Of a DNA stretch of 64,000 nt, positions 33,196-41,096 are shown in pieces. Both the position numbers and the translations under genes were made by a program. Location: contig UQKL01000005.1 of the NCBI GenBank assembly GCA_900541695.1, forward strand, positions 42,671 to 106,670, read 5' to 3'. The DNA is from an uncultured Collinsella sp. GTDB taxonomy: Bacteria > Actinomycetota > Coriobacteriia > Coriobacteriales > Coriobacteriaceae. A model generated the notes under the pieces. The model was given only the letters and a program-made list of their open reading frames with translations, had not been told where the DNA came from and ran no database searches. Within the stretch, counting starts at the first letter, position 1. Every line of letters starts with the position of its first letter.

Positions 33196-34086
33196 TTACT
33201 GAAGCGCCTGTGCGCCCAGGGCAAGGCAACCCATGATGCCCTGCTTGCCCTCGAGGCTGTTGTTGACAATGTAGGTATCGATGTCGTTGACCTCGGGCGT
33301 GACGATATAGCCGTTGAGCATTTCGGCACATTTCTTGCGTGCGAGCGGCACGATGGGGGTGTGGTCGGCCACGCCGCCGCCGATGATGATCTTTTGCGGC
33401 GCGTAGCACAGCGTGTAGGTCATGAGCGCCTGTGCCAGATAGCCGGCGAGCAGGTCCATGGCCTCCGGGTCATCGGCCATGTCTCCGGCGCTCTTGCCAT
33501 CCCAGCGCTTTTTAACGCCGGGGCCGGCGATGAGGCCCTCGAGACAGTTGTCGTGGAAGGGGCAGGCGCTGTGCTCGCCAATGGTGTCGCGCGGGTCGCG
33601 CGTGACCAGGATGTGGCCGGCCTCGGGATGCATCATGCCGTGCACGAGCTTACCGCCCGAGAGCACGCCGGCGCCCACGCCGGTGCCGATGGTCAGGTAG
33701 ACCACGTCGGTGAGGCCCTTGGCGCAACCAAACGTGACCTCGCCCAGGCAGGCGACGTTGACGTCGGTATCGTAGCCGCAGGGGATATTGAGCTCGTTTT
33801 GGATAGTGCCCAGCAGGTCAAAGTAGCGCCATGCCGTTTTGGGCGTCTCCAGGATCTTGCCGTATTGGGGCGAGGCAGGGTTGACTGCGGTGGGGCCAAA
33901 GGCGCCGATGCCCAGCGCGGCGATGCCCTTGTCGGCAAACCATGCGTTGACGGCCTCAACGGTCTCCTGCGGGGTCGTGGTCGCGATCTGCTCGCGCTCT
34001 AGGACCGTACCGTCCGCATAGCCCGTGGCGCAGACCATCTTGGTGCCACCGGCCTCGAGCGCTCCGATAAGCTGCTGCTCTGCCAT
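33196..34086 (-). CDS. ROK-family sugar kinase, fructokinase-like
   Basis: A 296-residue cytosolic kinase of the ROK family. The N-terminal GALEAGGTKMVCA is the phosphate-binding start, TIGTGVGAGV (around 131-140) the second phosphate loop, and HPEAGH followed by a CPFHDNCLEGL zinc-binding segment (around 154-183) is typical of ROK fructokinases and mannokinases. The probable reaction is ATP-dependent phosphorylation of fructose or mannose. ATG 34086 follows GAGAGGA. Its promoter overlaps an 18-base imperfect palindrome. Confidence 0.88.
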   Translation of the reverse strand: MAEQQLIGALEAGGTKMVCATGYADGTVLEREQIATTTPQETVEAVNAWFADKGIAALGIGAFGPTAVNPASPQYGKILETPKTAWRYFDLLGTIQNELNIPCGYDTDVNVACLGEVTFGCAKGLTDVVYLTIGTGVGAGVLSGGKLVHGMMHPEAGHILVTRDPRDTIGEHSACPFHDNCLEGLIAGPGVKKRWDGKSAGDMADDPEAMDLLAGYLAQALMTYTLCYAPQKIIIGGGVADHTPIVPLARKKCAEMLNGYIVTPEVNDIDTYIVNNSLEGKQGIMGCLALGAQALQ

Positions 34087-34124
34087 AGTATTCCTCTCTC
34101 TGGGACGAGTTGCTCCGTGACTAA

Positions 34125-34142
34125 AGTATAGAGCTCTAAACT
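34125..34142 (-). promoter_or_regulatory. ROK gene -10 box with overlapping palindrome
   Basis: TATACT (34130-34125, minus strand) overlaps AGTATAGAGCTCTAAACT, an 18-base palindrome with one mismatched pair. A regulator bound there would block the promoter. Confidence 0.4.
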
Positions 34143-34165
34143 ATTTAAGAAAGCGCTATAGAAAG

Positions 34166-34198
34166 AAGCCTCGCAACGCGGCGGGCGGTGCGGGGCTT
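34166..34198 (-). terminator. aminotransferase terminator
   Basis: A 14-base stem with two mismatches that ends in CTTTCTA on the minus strand, 30 bases after the aminotransferase stop. Confidence 0.65.
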
Positions 34199-34227
34199 CT
34201 TTGGTTGCTTTAGTTGCCGGGCCGTCC

Positions 34228-35409
34228 TTACCCGCGCGGCTTGATTTTATCACGTAGCGACTTGAGGTTCTCCAGCGCCGCGTTAAGCGTCTCGTCTCGC
34301 TTGGCAAAGTGGAAACGAATCAGATGGTTGACGGGCTCGCGGAAGAAGCTCGAGCCGGGCACGGCGCCCACGCCCACCTTAGACGCGAGGTCCTCGCAGA
34401 ATTCGAGGTCGCTGTCATAGCCAAACTCAGAGATGTCCATCATGACGTAGTAGGCGCCCTGCGGCACGTTGTGCGTGAGGCCGATGCTGCCGAGTCCCTG
34501 ACAGAACAGGTCGCGCTTGGCGGTGTAGAGGTCGAGGACCTCCTGGTAATAGCTGTCGTCGAAGTTGAGGGCGGTGACGACAGCTTCCTGCAGGGGAGCG
34601 GCGGCACCCACGGTGAGGAAGTCGTGGACCTTCTTGATGCGCTCGGTGATCTGGGCCGGGGCAATGGTGTAGCCCAGACGCCAGCCGGTGATGGAGTACG
34701 TTTTGGACAGCGAGCTGCAGCTGATGGTTCGCTCGAACATGCCGGGCAGCGTGGCCATATAGACGTGCTCGTGGGGCGCGTAGACGATGTGCTCGTACAC
34801 CTCGTCGGTGATGCAGTAGGTGTCGTACTTTTTGCAGAGGTCGGCGATAAAGGTGAGCTCCTCGCGCGTAAAGACCTTGCCGCAAGGGTTGGAAGGGTTG
34901 CACAGGACGATGGCCTTGGGGTCGTTGTCGCGGAAGGCCGCCTCGAGTGTCTCGCGGTCAAAGTCGAATGTGGGCGGGTTGAGCGGCACGTAGATAGGCT
35001 CGGCACCCGAAAGGATCGTGTCGGCGCCGTAGTTCTCGTAGAACGGCGAGAAGATGACGACCTTGTCTCCGGGGTTCGTAACCGTCATCATGGCGGCCAT
35101 CATGGCCTCGGTGGAGCCGCAGGTGACTACGATATTCTCGTTGGGGTTTACCGACATGCCCATAAAATGCTCCTGCTTGGCGGCAAGCGCCTCACGCATG
35201 GCCTGGGAGCCCCAGGTGATGGAGTACTGGTGGTAAAGCGGCTTGGGGTCGGTGGCGATGGTGCTGAGGCTATCGAGCAGCTGCGCTGGGGGATCGAAGT
35301 CAGGGAAGCCCTGCGAGAGATTGACAGCGCCGTACTTATTGGAGATGCGTGTCATGCGGCGGATGACCGAATCGGTAAACGTTGCCGTGCGGTTGGAGAG
35401 TTCTTTCAT
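34228..35409 (-). CDS. class I/II pyridoxal-phosphate aminotransferase
   Basis: A 393-residue PLP enzyme. NLSQGFPDFDPP (around 31-42) and the PLP-Lys segment SSLSKTYSITGWRLGY (around 226-241) place it in fold type I, subgroup I. It is closest in style to aspartate or kynurenine-type aminotransferases (the ISNKYGAVNLSQGFPDF start is typical of the latter group). The amino donor is not resolved. ATG 35409 follows CGAAAGGA. Confidence 0.88.
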   Translation of the reverse strand: MKELSNRTATFTDSVIRRMTRISNKYGAVNLSQGFPDFDPPAQLLDSLSTIATDPKPLYHQYSITWGSQAMREALAAKQEHFMGMSVNPNENIVVTCGSTEAMMAAMMTVTNPGDKVVIFSPFYENYGADTILSGAEPIYVPLNPPTFDFDRETLEAAFRDNDPKAIVLCNPSNPCGKVFTREELTFIADLCKKYDTYCITDEVYEHIVYAPHEHVYMATLPGMFERTISCSSLSKTYSITGWRLGYTIAPAQITERIKKVHDFLTVGAAAPLQEAVVTALNFDDSYYQEVLDLYTAKRDLFCQGLGSIGLTHNVPQGAYYVMMDISEFGYDSDLEFCEDLASKVGVGAVPGSSFFREPVNHLIRFHFAKRDETLNAALENLKSLRDKIKPRG

Positions 35410-35519
35410 GACGGTCCTTTCGAGCATTTGCAGTGGGGCAAGTTTACTCCTATGAAACCGGTGGGATTTGCTCGAAATGGTCTCGAAAAACTCTTTTCAA
35501 AATTCTTGAAAATTGGGGC

Positions 35520-35548
35520 TTGCATCGCGTGGCGTTCCTTGCAATAAT
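35520..35548 (+). promoter_or_regulatory. tRNA-His promoter
   Basis: TTGCAT (35520-35525), 17 bases, AATAAT (35543-35548), 26 bases before the tRNA. It probably drives all three tRNAs. Confidence 0.7.
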
Positions 35549-35574
35549 AGTCGAGCGCGAAGCGCACAGGACAC

Positions 35575-35652
35575 GGTGGGTGTAGCTCAGTTGGCTAGAG
35601 CGACGGGTTGTGGTCCCGTAGGTCGAGGGTTCGAGTCCCTTTACCCACCCCA
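35575..35652 (+). tRNA. tRNA-His (anticodon GTG)
   Basis: A cloverleaf with anticodon loop TTGTGGT. The extra G at position -1 (35575) pairs with C73 as required for tRNA-His. CCA is encoded. Confidence 0.95.
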
Positions 35653-35674
35653 GTTTTTGCTTCGTGTTGATATC

Positions 35675-35750
35675 GGGTCGTTAGCTCAGTTGGTAGAGCA
35701 GGGGACTCTTAATCCCAAGGTCCAGGGTTCGAACCCCTGACGGCCCACCA
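35675..35750 (+). tRNA. tRNA-Lys (anticodon CTT), copy 1
   Basis: A complete cloverleaf with acceptor GGGTCGT/ACGGCCC, anticodon loop CTCTTAA and encoded CCA. Confidence 0.95.
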
Positions 35751-35763
35751 CACGATATCTCCT

Positions 35764-35793
35764 CTAAAGTCCGCCACAACGGACTTTAGCTTT
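35764..35793 (+). terminator. hairpin between the two tRNA-Lys genes
   Basis: Perfect CTAAAGTCCG/CGGACTTTAG stem with a 6-base loop, followed by CTTT. Confidence 0.6.
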
Positions 35794-35869
35794 GGGTCGT
35801 TAGCTCAGTTGGTAGAGCAGGGGACTCTTAATCCCAAGGTCCAGGGTTCGACCCCCTGACGGCCCACCA
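35794..35869 (+). tRNA. tRNA-Lys (anticodon CTT), copy 2
   Basis: Identical to copy 1 except A59 changed to C in the T-loop. CCA is encoded. Its last 19 bases recur at 36028. Confidence 0.95.
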
Positions 35870-35880
35870 AAGCAAGTTAA

Positions 35881-35910
35881 GACGGTCAACTTCGGTTGGC
35901 CGTCTTTTTT
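35881..35910 (+). terminator. terminator after tRNA-Lys copy 2
   Basis: GACGGTCAAC/GTTGGCCGTC stem with TTCG loop and six T residues. Confidence 0.9.
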
Positions 35911-36060
35911 GTTGACCTTGCATGGGGTCGAACCCGAAAGGGCGCGGAGCTGAGGAAACGCGTAAGCGTTTGCCAGCGCAGCGCGCAAGGCGCCTTGGCG
36001 CCGCAGCGGCCGCCTGCGCAGCAGGCTGACCCCCTGACGGCCCACCCAAAGATCGTTAAA

Positions 36061-36088
36061 GCGACTGGCTTAGGCTGGTCGTTTTTTT
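36061..36088 (+). terminator. second terminator in the duplicated unit
   Basis: A 9-base stem with wobble pairs and a TTAG loop followed by seven T residues. Confidence 0.7.
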
Positions 36089-36131
36089 GTTAACCTCGCA
36101 TGGGGTCGAACCCGAAAGGGCGCGGCCGCTT

Positions 36132-36992
36132 TCACAGATTGAGTCTACCCTGGGGATCGGTGAAACCGTCAGTACCCTCCTTGAGTTTCTTCTCGTCTGC
36201 CTTCACGCGACGCTCGAGCTTTTTTGTATCCTCGGCAGGCGGTAGGTTCTCGGGAACAATTCCGCGGTCGATGAGGCTGCCACGCACGCTCGTGTTGTTC
36301 TCGACGTGTTCTTGTTTGATCTGGTCCAGACCGTACAAGTCGTGTTCCTCGGCGTTGAAGGCCGTCATCGAGTTCGTGAGGTCCTTTGCTTTGATGAGAA
36401 CATCGGCTAGCTTGTCCGCCAATGCAGCACTCTTAGACACACCAAGCTGCCGCTTCATGTCCGCCGTGCTTCTGCCGCCGAATAACGCCTCATCGCCCTT
36501 CGACTTGATGATCGCGAATCCTTTGGAGTCCACGCCTCGTTTGAACGCAATGCCCGAGAGCTGTTTCTCTGAATCGGATAGCGAGTGGCACGCCTGCAAG
36601 CGCTGAATCTCTGCGAAGCGCTGCTCTATGAGCTCCTGACGGCGTGTCTGCACGGCGAAGTACGCCTGTGCGAGTGCGATTTCGGGCTTGTTTGGGTCTC
36701 CGTTTTGGGCGATTAAATAGCATGTGTAGCGCGTCAGCTTGTAGTCTTTAACCGCGCGAGCGGCGACACCGGCAGTTACCATTTTCGTGGTGTCACGAAA
36801 ATGGGAATCAACTGGAGTTTTGTTTGTTTCGCACGAGACTTTTGCCCTCTTAACAACTTCGGCGAAGTTCTCCCATCGAGTGTACCCCATGGGTTCCATT
36901 AAATCGCGTGCGAGCCAATATTCAACGCCGTCTTCCACATTGGCGTAGCTATCAAGTTCGACACGCCACTTCTCGATATCTCTACTGTCCAT
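36132..36992 (-). CDS. dinD: DNA-damage-inducible protein D (DinD-like)
   Basis: A 286-residue protein matching DinD, which in E. coli is SOS-induced and inhibits RecA filament function. The N-terminal segment WLARDLMEPMGYTRWENF (around 26-43) is the Bro/ANT-like domain start, and IAQNGDPNKPEIALAQAYFA (around 94-113) is the strongest family signature. Its GC is lower than its neighbours and it lies next to the tRNA-Lys duplication, so it was probably gained by transfer. No LexA-type box was found upstream. A poor ribosome site (GAGGAGATAT) precedes ATG 36992. Confidence 0.88.
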   Translation of the reverse strand: MDSRDIEKWRVELDSYANVEDGVEYWLARDLMEPMGYTRWENFAEVVKRAKVSCETNKTPVDSHFRDTTKMVTAGVAARAVKDYKLTRYTCYLIAQNGDPNKPEIALAQAYFAVQTRRQELIEQRFAEIQRLQACHSLSDSEKQLSGIAFKRGVDSKGFAIIKSKGDEALFGGRSTADMKRQLGVSKSAALADKLADVLIKAKDLTNSMTAFNAEEHDLYGLDQIKQEHVENNTSVRGSLIDRGIVPENLPPAEDTKKLERRVKADEKKLKEGTDGFTDPQGRLNL

Positions 36993-37075
36993 ATCTCCTC
37001 CTCGCTGGTCTATTGTCTATGCGGGCTTTGCCCACTCTGTATTCAGAATAAGGATACGCTGCCGTGCGGACACGA

Positions 37076-37110
37076 ATGGGCCCGTGCTGCTTCGAGCTCA
37101 CGGGGCCCAT
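37076..37110 (-). terminator. hairpin after the flavoprotein gene
   Basis: ATGGGCCCGTG pairs with CACGGGGCCCAT (one bulge) around 12 bases. There is no U-tract. Confidence 0.4.
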
Positions 37111-37152
37111 GGATATCGATTGGTTGTGTTCTGCTTTAGATAGGTGTCCGGT

Positions 37153-38679
37153 TTAATCCGCTCGATAGTGCGACCCGAGACTTTCAGTTCGCTTACGCAT
37201 GGCTTTGACCATTTCCTGTGCTAGTTGAATCTGCGATTGCAGGCGGGCGAGGGCTGCGACTTCGCTGTCCTGGGCTTTCTGTGTGCTCAAGGTCGTTGCC
37301 TCTGTCTTCAAGCCCTCAAGCTCGTGTAGTGCCTCGGATAGGCCCGTCTCGGTGCGGTTGATCATGCAGTAGCTACTCATCGTGTGCTTGAGGCTGCGAG
37401 CCAGACGCTCTGCATCTGCCTTGGCGAGGCCGCGCTGGGGGAGGGCGATATCCGTCTTCAAGGGCGTCTCAGGGGCGTCCAGCGCCGCCTGAGTCGCCGA
37501 TGCACCCGCAATCCGTCCGAACACGATACCGTTGGCGCTTGACAGGCCGCCAATGCGGTCGGCGCCGTGCATGCCGCCCGTTGCCTCGCCACAGGCGTAG
37601 AGACCCGCAACGCCGGTCGCGGCTGCCTTGTCGATCTTGATTCCGCCGTTGGAGGCATGGGCGTACATCGCTACGCGCATCTCGTCAGTCGGAGCAATGC
37701 CGTGCTCGTCCTGGAGCCATGTGGCAAAGGTCTGGACAAACTCGGGGACGTCCTCACTGGGGAAGTCGTAATGCAGCGCTAGGCCCTCGGCGCCCGCTTG
37801 GTCGATGGCAAGGTCGATAGCACGTGAATCCAGGCGTGACGTGAAGGGGCCGTATCCGGAGCGCTGCTCAAGCAGCTTGTCCAGTTTGTCGTCGTCGATG
37901 TCAACCGACTGATCGAATTTGACGTAGCGCCAGGTCTTCTCGTTAAAGACGAGGTTGCGCTTGGGCTCAATGAAGCCGGGCATCATCTGCATGAACTCTA
38001 TATTAGTAAGTGTTGCGCCGTGCGCCAGCGCGATGGCCTGCGAGGAACTGAGCACATCAGCCGACGTAAGGCTGCGCTCGAACAGGCCGCCTGTGCCACC
38101 GGCTGCGATGACCGTGGCCTTGGCAGCAAAGGGCACGATTCGATTTTCGGTAAGGTCGTAGAGTACGGTTCCGGTTATTCTGCCGTTCGTGTCCTCAACA
38201 AGGTCGATAAGCTCATGGCGGGGGAGCAGGCGAATGCCGAGCGACTCGATCCAGGTCGTCAGAGCGTCCTCAAGGGGCTTGCGGGTGAGGCCGCGCCACA
38301 TGCGCGTCTTGTGGTCAAAGCAGGGGATAAATTGCTTTTGTTGAGCACTCTTGGCGCTTTGCGGACGCTGGAGCTCAACGCCCAGGTCTTGCTCGAGCCA
38401 GTCAATCGCTTGGGGAATGCCGTGGACGAACGCTTGGACGAGTTCGGGGTCGGCAACGCCGCCGCCGACGGCCAGGATGGTGTCGATGAGGTCCTGCTCG
38501 TCGTCTTCGTTAACGGGTCCGATAAGCCCTAGGCCCCAGGTTCCGGGGAAGAAGCTCGATCCACTCATAGTCTTGCCGGCGCTTGCCACAGTGACGGTTG
38601 CACCCGTGCGTGCCGCTTCGATGGCGGCGCAAAGGCCCGCAATGCCAGATCCAATTACCAGTACATCAGTCGATTCCAT
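37153..38679 (-). CDS. FAD-dependent oxidoreductase, fumarate reductase/L-aspartate oxidase family
   Basis: A 508-residue flavoprotein. The N-terminal dinucleotide-binding motif VLVIGSGIAGLCAAIEA is at residues 6-22. The FAD-binding AAGGTGG (around 192) and a C-terminal HGADRIGGLSSANGIVFG (around 390-407) match the family, and the last residues SHYRAD resemble aspartate oxidases. No Fe-S or membrane subunit and no nadA/nadC lies nearby, so it may be a soluble fumarate-reductase-like enzyme instead of NadB. ATG 38679 follows AGAAAGGA. Confidence 0.8.
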   Translation of the reverse strand: MESTDVLVIGSGIAGLCAAIEAARTGATVTVASAGKTMSGSSFFPGTWGLGLIGPVNEDDEQDLIDTILAVGGGVADPELVQAFVHGIPQAIDWLEQDLGVELQRPQSAKSAQQKQFIPCFDHKTRMWRGLTRKPLEDALTTWIESLGIRLLPRHELIDLVEDTNGRITGTVLYDLTENRIVPFAAKATVIAAGGTGGLFERSLTSADVLSSSQAIALAHGATLTNIEFMQMMPGFIEPKRNLVFNEKTWRYVKFDQSVDIDDDKLDKLLEQRSGYGPFTSRLDSRAIDLAIDQAGAEGLALHYDFPSEDVPEFVQTFATWLQDEHGIAPTDEMRVAMYAHASNGGIKIDKAAATGVAGLYACGEATGGMHGADRIGGLSSANGIVFGRIAGASATQAALDAPETPLKTDIALPQRGLAKADAERLARSLKHTMSSYCMINRTETGLSEALHELEGLKTEATTLSTQKAQDSEVAALARLQSQIQLAQEMVKAMRKRTESLGSHYRAD

Positions 38680-38872
38680 CGGATTCCTTTCTCGTCCGGC
38701 GCATTGTCGCACGGGTGATCGGCAATGGGGCCGCAAAGACTCGGCAAATCGGTAAAGGGCAAATATGGCAGGTGGGCGTCATGGACGCTCTGACGCTCCA
38801 TCTCATCACATCTTGTATTTCGCCCCAACTGATATATCGGCATTAGCTACCCTGCGACAGCGCAAACAAAAA

Positions 38873-38900
38873 GAGCCGCTACCTGGGTGGGTAGCGGCTC
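38873..38900 (-). terminator. terminator of the GGGtGRT operon
   Basis: An 11-base perfect stem running into TTTTTG on the minus strand. Confidence 0.9.
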
Positions 38901-38935
38901 CAAAGCTCAACTATATGAGCATCGCGCGGGCGCGA

Positions 38936-39940
38936 TTAGGCCTTGAGGGCCTCCTCGACGGCGACAGCGCAGGCGACGGTGGCACCGACCATGGGGTTGT
39001 TGCCCATGCCGATGAGACCCATCATGTCAACGTGCGCAGGCACGGAGGAAGAACCGGCGAACTGGGCGTCGGAGTGCATACGGCCCATGGTGTCGGTCAT
39101 GCCGTAAGAGGCAGGGCCGGCGCCCATGTTGTCCGGGTGCAGGGTACGACCAGTGCCGCCACCAGAAGCGACGGAGAAGTACTTCTTGCCAGCCTCGAGG
39201 CGCTCCTTCTTGTAGGTGCCAGCGACGGGGTGCTGGAAGCGCGTGGGGTTGGTGGAGTTACCGGTGATCGAGATGTCGACGTTCTCGTGCCACATGATGG
39301 CAACGCCCTCGCGGACGTCGTCGGCGCCGTAGCAGTTGACGGCGGCGCGGGGACCATCGGAGTAGGGGATGGTCTCGACGACCTTGAGCTCGCCCGTGAA
39401 GTAGTCGAACTGGGTCTTCACGTAGGTGAAGCCGTTGATGCGGGCGATGATCTGAGCAGCGTCCTTGCCCAGACCGTTGAGGATGACGCGCAGCGGCTTC
39501 TTGCGAGCCTTGTTGGCGTTTAGAGCCAGGCCGATAGCACCCTCAGCGGCAGCGAAGGACTCGTGACCGGCCAGGAAGGCGAAGCACTCGGTGTCGTCGG
39601 AGAGCAGCATAGCGCCCAGGTTGCCGTGGCCCAGACCGACCTTGCGGTCCTCGGCGACGGAGCCGGGAACGGTGAAGGCCTGGATGCCCTCGCCGATGAT
39701 GGCGGCAGCCTCAGAAGCGGACTTGGCGCCACGCTTGACAGCGAGAGCGCAACCGAGGGTGTAGGCCCACTCGGCGTTCTGGAAGGCGATGGACTGGGTG
39801 TTGTTGACGATCTCACGCGGGTTGAAGCCCTTGTCGGTGCAGATCTGCAGAGCTTCCTCGAGGGAGGCGATGCCGTTGTCGGCGAGGCACTTGTTGATCT
39901 TGTCAGCGCGGCGCTCGTAACCTTCGAACGTAACAGTCAT
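38936..39940 (-). CDS. GGGtGRT protein
   Basis: A 334-residue protein named for its SGGGTGRTLHPDN segment (around 257-269). It is soluble, with a second Gly-rich motif GLIGMGNNPMVGATVA near the C-terminus. The biochemical role is unknown. It follows an IscU-like gene by 18 bases, an arrangement I know from other gut anaerobes, so a Fe-S-linked function is likely. Codon use is extremely biased, suggesting very high expression. ATG 39940 follows AAAGGGAGGGAAATAAC. Confidence 0.85.
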   Translation of the reverse strand: MTVTFEGYERRADKINKCLADNGIASLEEALQICTDKGFNPREIVNNTQSIAFQNAEWAYTLGCALAVKRGAKSASEAAAIIGEGIQAFTVPGSVAEDRKVGLGHGNLGAMLLSDDTECFAFLAGHESFAAAEGAIGLALNANKARKKPLRVILNGLGKDAAQIIARINGFTYVKTQFDYFTGELKVVETIPYSDGPRAAVNCYGADDVREGVAIMWHENVDISITGNSTNPTRFQHPVAGTYKKERLEAGKKYFSVASGGGTGRTLHPDNMGAGPASYGMTDTMGRMHSDAQFAGSSSVPAHVDMMGLIGMGNNPMVGATVACAVAVEEALKA

Positions 39941-39958
39941 AGTTATTTCCCTCCCTTT

Positions 39959-40693
39959 CTACTCGTGAACCGGGAACACGCTGGCGACGGAGTGAGTCTC
40001 CTCGTCGGTGCGCGGGTCGATGTACTTGGCAGCGTTCTCCCACTGACCATAGTGGCCCATAGCGCCAGCGATGGCCTCCTCGGGGGTCTTGCCGGCCTTG
40101 ACGGCGTCGGTGAACTTGCCGAGGTTCAGGAACTCGAATGCGATGATCTCGTTCTTGTCGTTGAGAGCCATGCGGGTGACGTAGCCCTGAGCGAGCTCGA
40201 GGTAACGAGCGCCCTTGGCCTTGGTGCCGAACATGGTGCCGACCTGAGAGCGAAGGCCCTTGCCGAGGTCGTCGAGGGAGGCGCCCACGGGCAGGCCGCC
40301 CTCGGAGAACGCGGTCTGGCTGCGGCCGTAAACGATCTGCAGGAAGATCTCGCGCATAGCAACGTTGATGGCGTCGCAGACGAGGTCGGTGTTGAGGGCC
40401 TCGAGGATGGTCTTACCGGGAAGGATCTCGGAAGCCATGGCGGCAGAGTGGGTCATACCCGAGCAGCCGATGGTCTCAACGAGGGCCTCCTCGATGATGC
40501 CGTCCTTGACGTTCAGTGTGAGCTTGCAGGCGCCCTGCTGAGGTGCGCACCAACCCACACCGTGCGTAAGACCGGAGATGTCGGAAATCTCCTTAGCCTG
40601 GACCCACTTGCCCTCCTCGGGGATGGGTGCGGGGCCGTGGTATGCACCCTTGGCAACGGGGCACATGTTCTCCACTTCCTGTGAGTACTGCAT
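39959..40693 (-). CDS. IscU/NifU-N-like Fe-S scaffold-type protein
   Basis: A 244-residue protein with an IscU/NifU-like core. Cys residues at GVGWCAPQQGACKL (around 46-59) and ETIGCSGMTHSA (around 73-84) fit metal or cluster ligands; GCSGMTHSA corresponds to the GCA/S loop of scaffold proteins. It is longer than SufU (144 residues) and carries an additional C-terminal region. It is the first gene of an operon with the GGGtGRT gene and shares its strong codon bias. ATG 40693 follows GAGAGGAGAGG. Function beyond the fold is inferred. Confidence 0.75.
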   Translation of the reverse strand: MQYSQEVENMCPVAKGAYHGPAPIPEEGKWVQAKEISDISGLTHGVGWCAPQQGACKLTLNVKDGIIEEALVETIGCSGMTHSAAMASEILPGKTILEALNTDLVCDAINVAMREIFLQIVYGRSQTAFSEGGLPVGASLDDLGKGLRSQVGTMFGTKAKGARYLELAQGYVTRMALNDKNEIIAFEFLNLGKFTDAVKAGKTPEEAIAGAMGHYGQWENAAKYIDPRTDEETHSVASVFPVHE

Positions 40694-41096
40694 GCCTCTC
40701 CTCTCTATCGTGTTGGCGTCCCGTCTGGGGGCCGTGGCTGGCGATTGCCGGGCGACCCTTCGAAAGGGACATGACATGCAGCCCCTATAATACCGCGAAA
40801 TGCACGGAATATTCGGCGAACGGCTCAGTTTTCGTAGCGAGATGCGCGGAACTTTCAATTGAAACGGTTTAACTCTATATTCTGTGGTCGTGCACTTCCG
40901 TAGAGGGGGTCCGTCTTGGGCAAGCTTTTGGTCAGCTTTTGTAAGCGTTGCAGGGGTTGACCTGTTGCAACGGTGCCGTTCGCCGCCTGTTTACTGCCTT
41001 TGGCCGCGCGAGCGAATTGTTTTGCGTGAATGTTTTGATGGCACGCTTCAATCGTGCTGTATTGGATGGCAAGCAGATCCCGGCGAAGGGAGCGCC
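40694..41096. other. divergent spacer with TTTCAATTGAAA palindrome
   Basis: This 403-base divergent region has no gene. The 12-base palindrome TTTCAATTGAAA (40853-40864) is a candidate operator. A TATTAT -10 near 40790 (minus) may serve the Fe-S scaffold operon. Confidence 0.35.

Larger units (their letters stand above)
35850..36125 (+). repeat. 178-bp offset direct duplication of the tRNA-Lys 3' end and downstream sequence
   Basis: The tRNA-Lys 3' end (19 bases, 35850-35868) recurs at 36028-36046, and the 28 bases at 35920-35947 recur at 36098-36125. Both pairs have an offset of exactly 178. Each copy also carries its own hairpin terminator (35881-35910 and 36061-36088) with different stem sequence. 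Only the tRNA 3' end is duplicated, as at an integrase attachment site. Confidence 0.8.

Noticed and set aside
36993..37075. LexA box upstream of dinD
   Set aside because: No GAACnnnnGTTC-type palindrome in the upstream region.
24032..38857. TACCCTGCGACAG shared by the argS upstream region and 38845-38857
   Set aside because: A single 13-base match without structure or further copies; probably chance.
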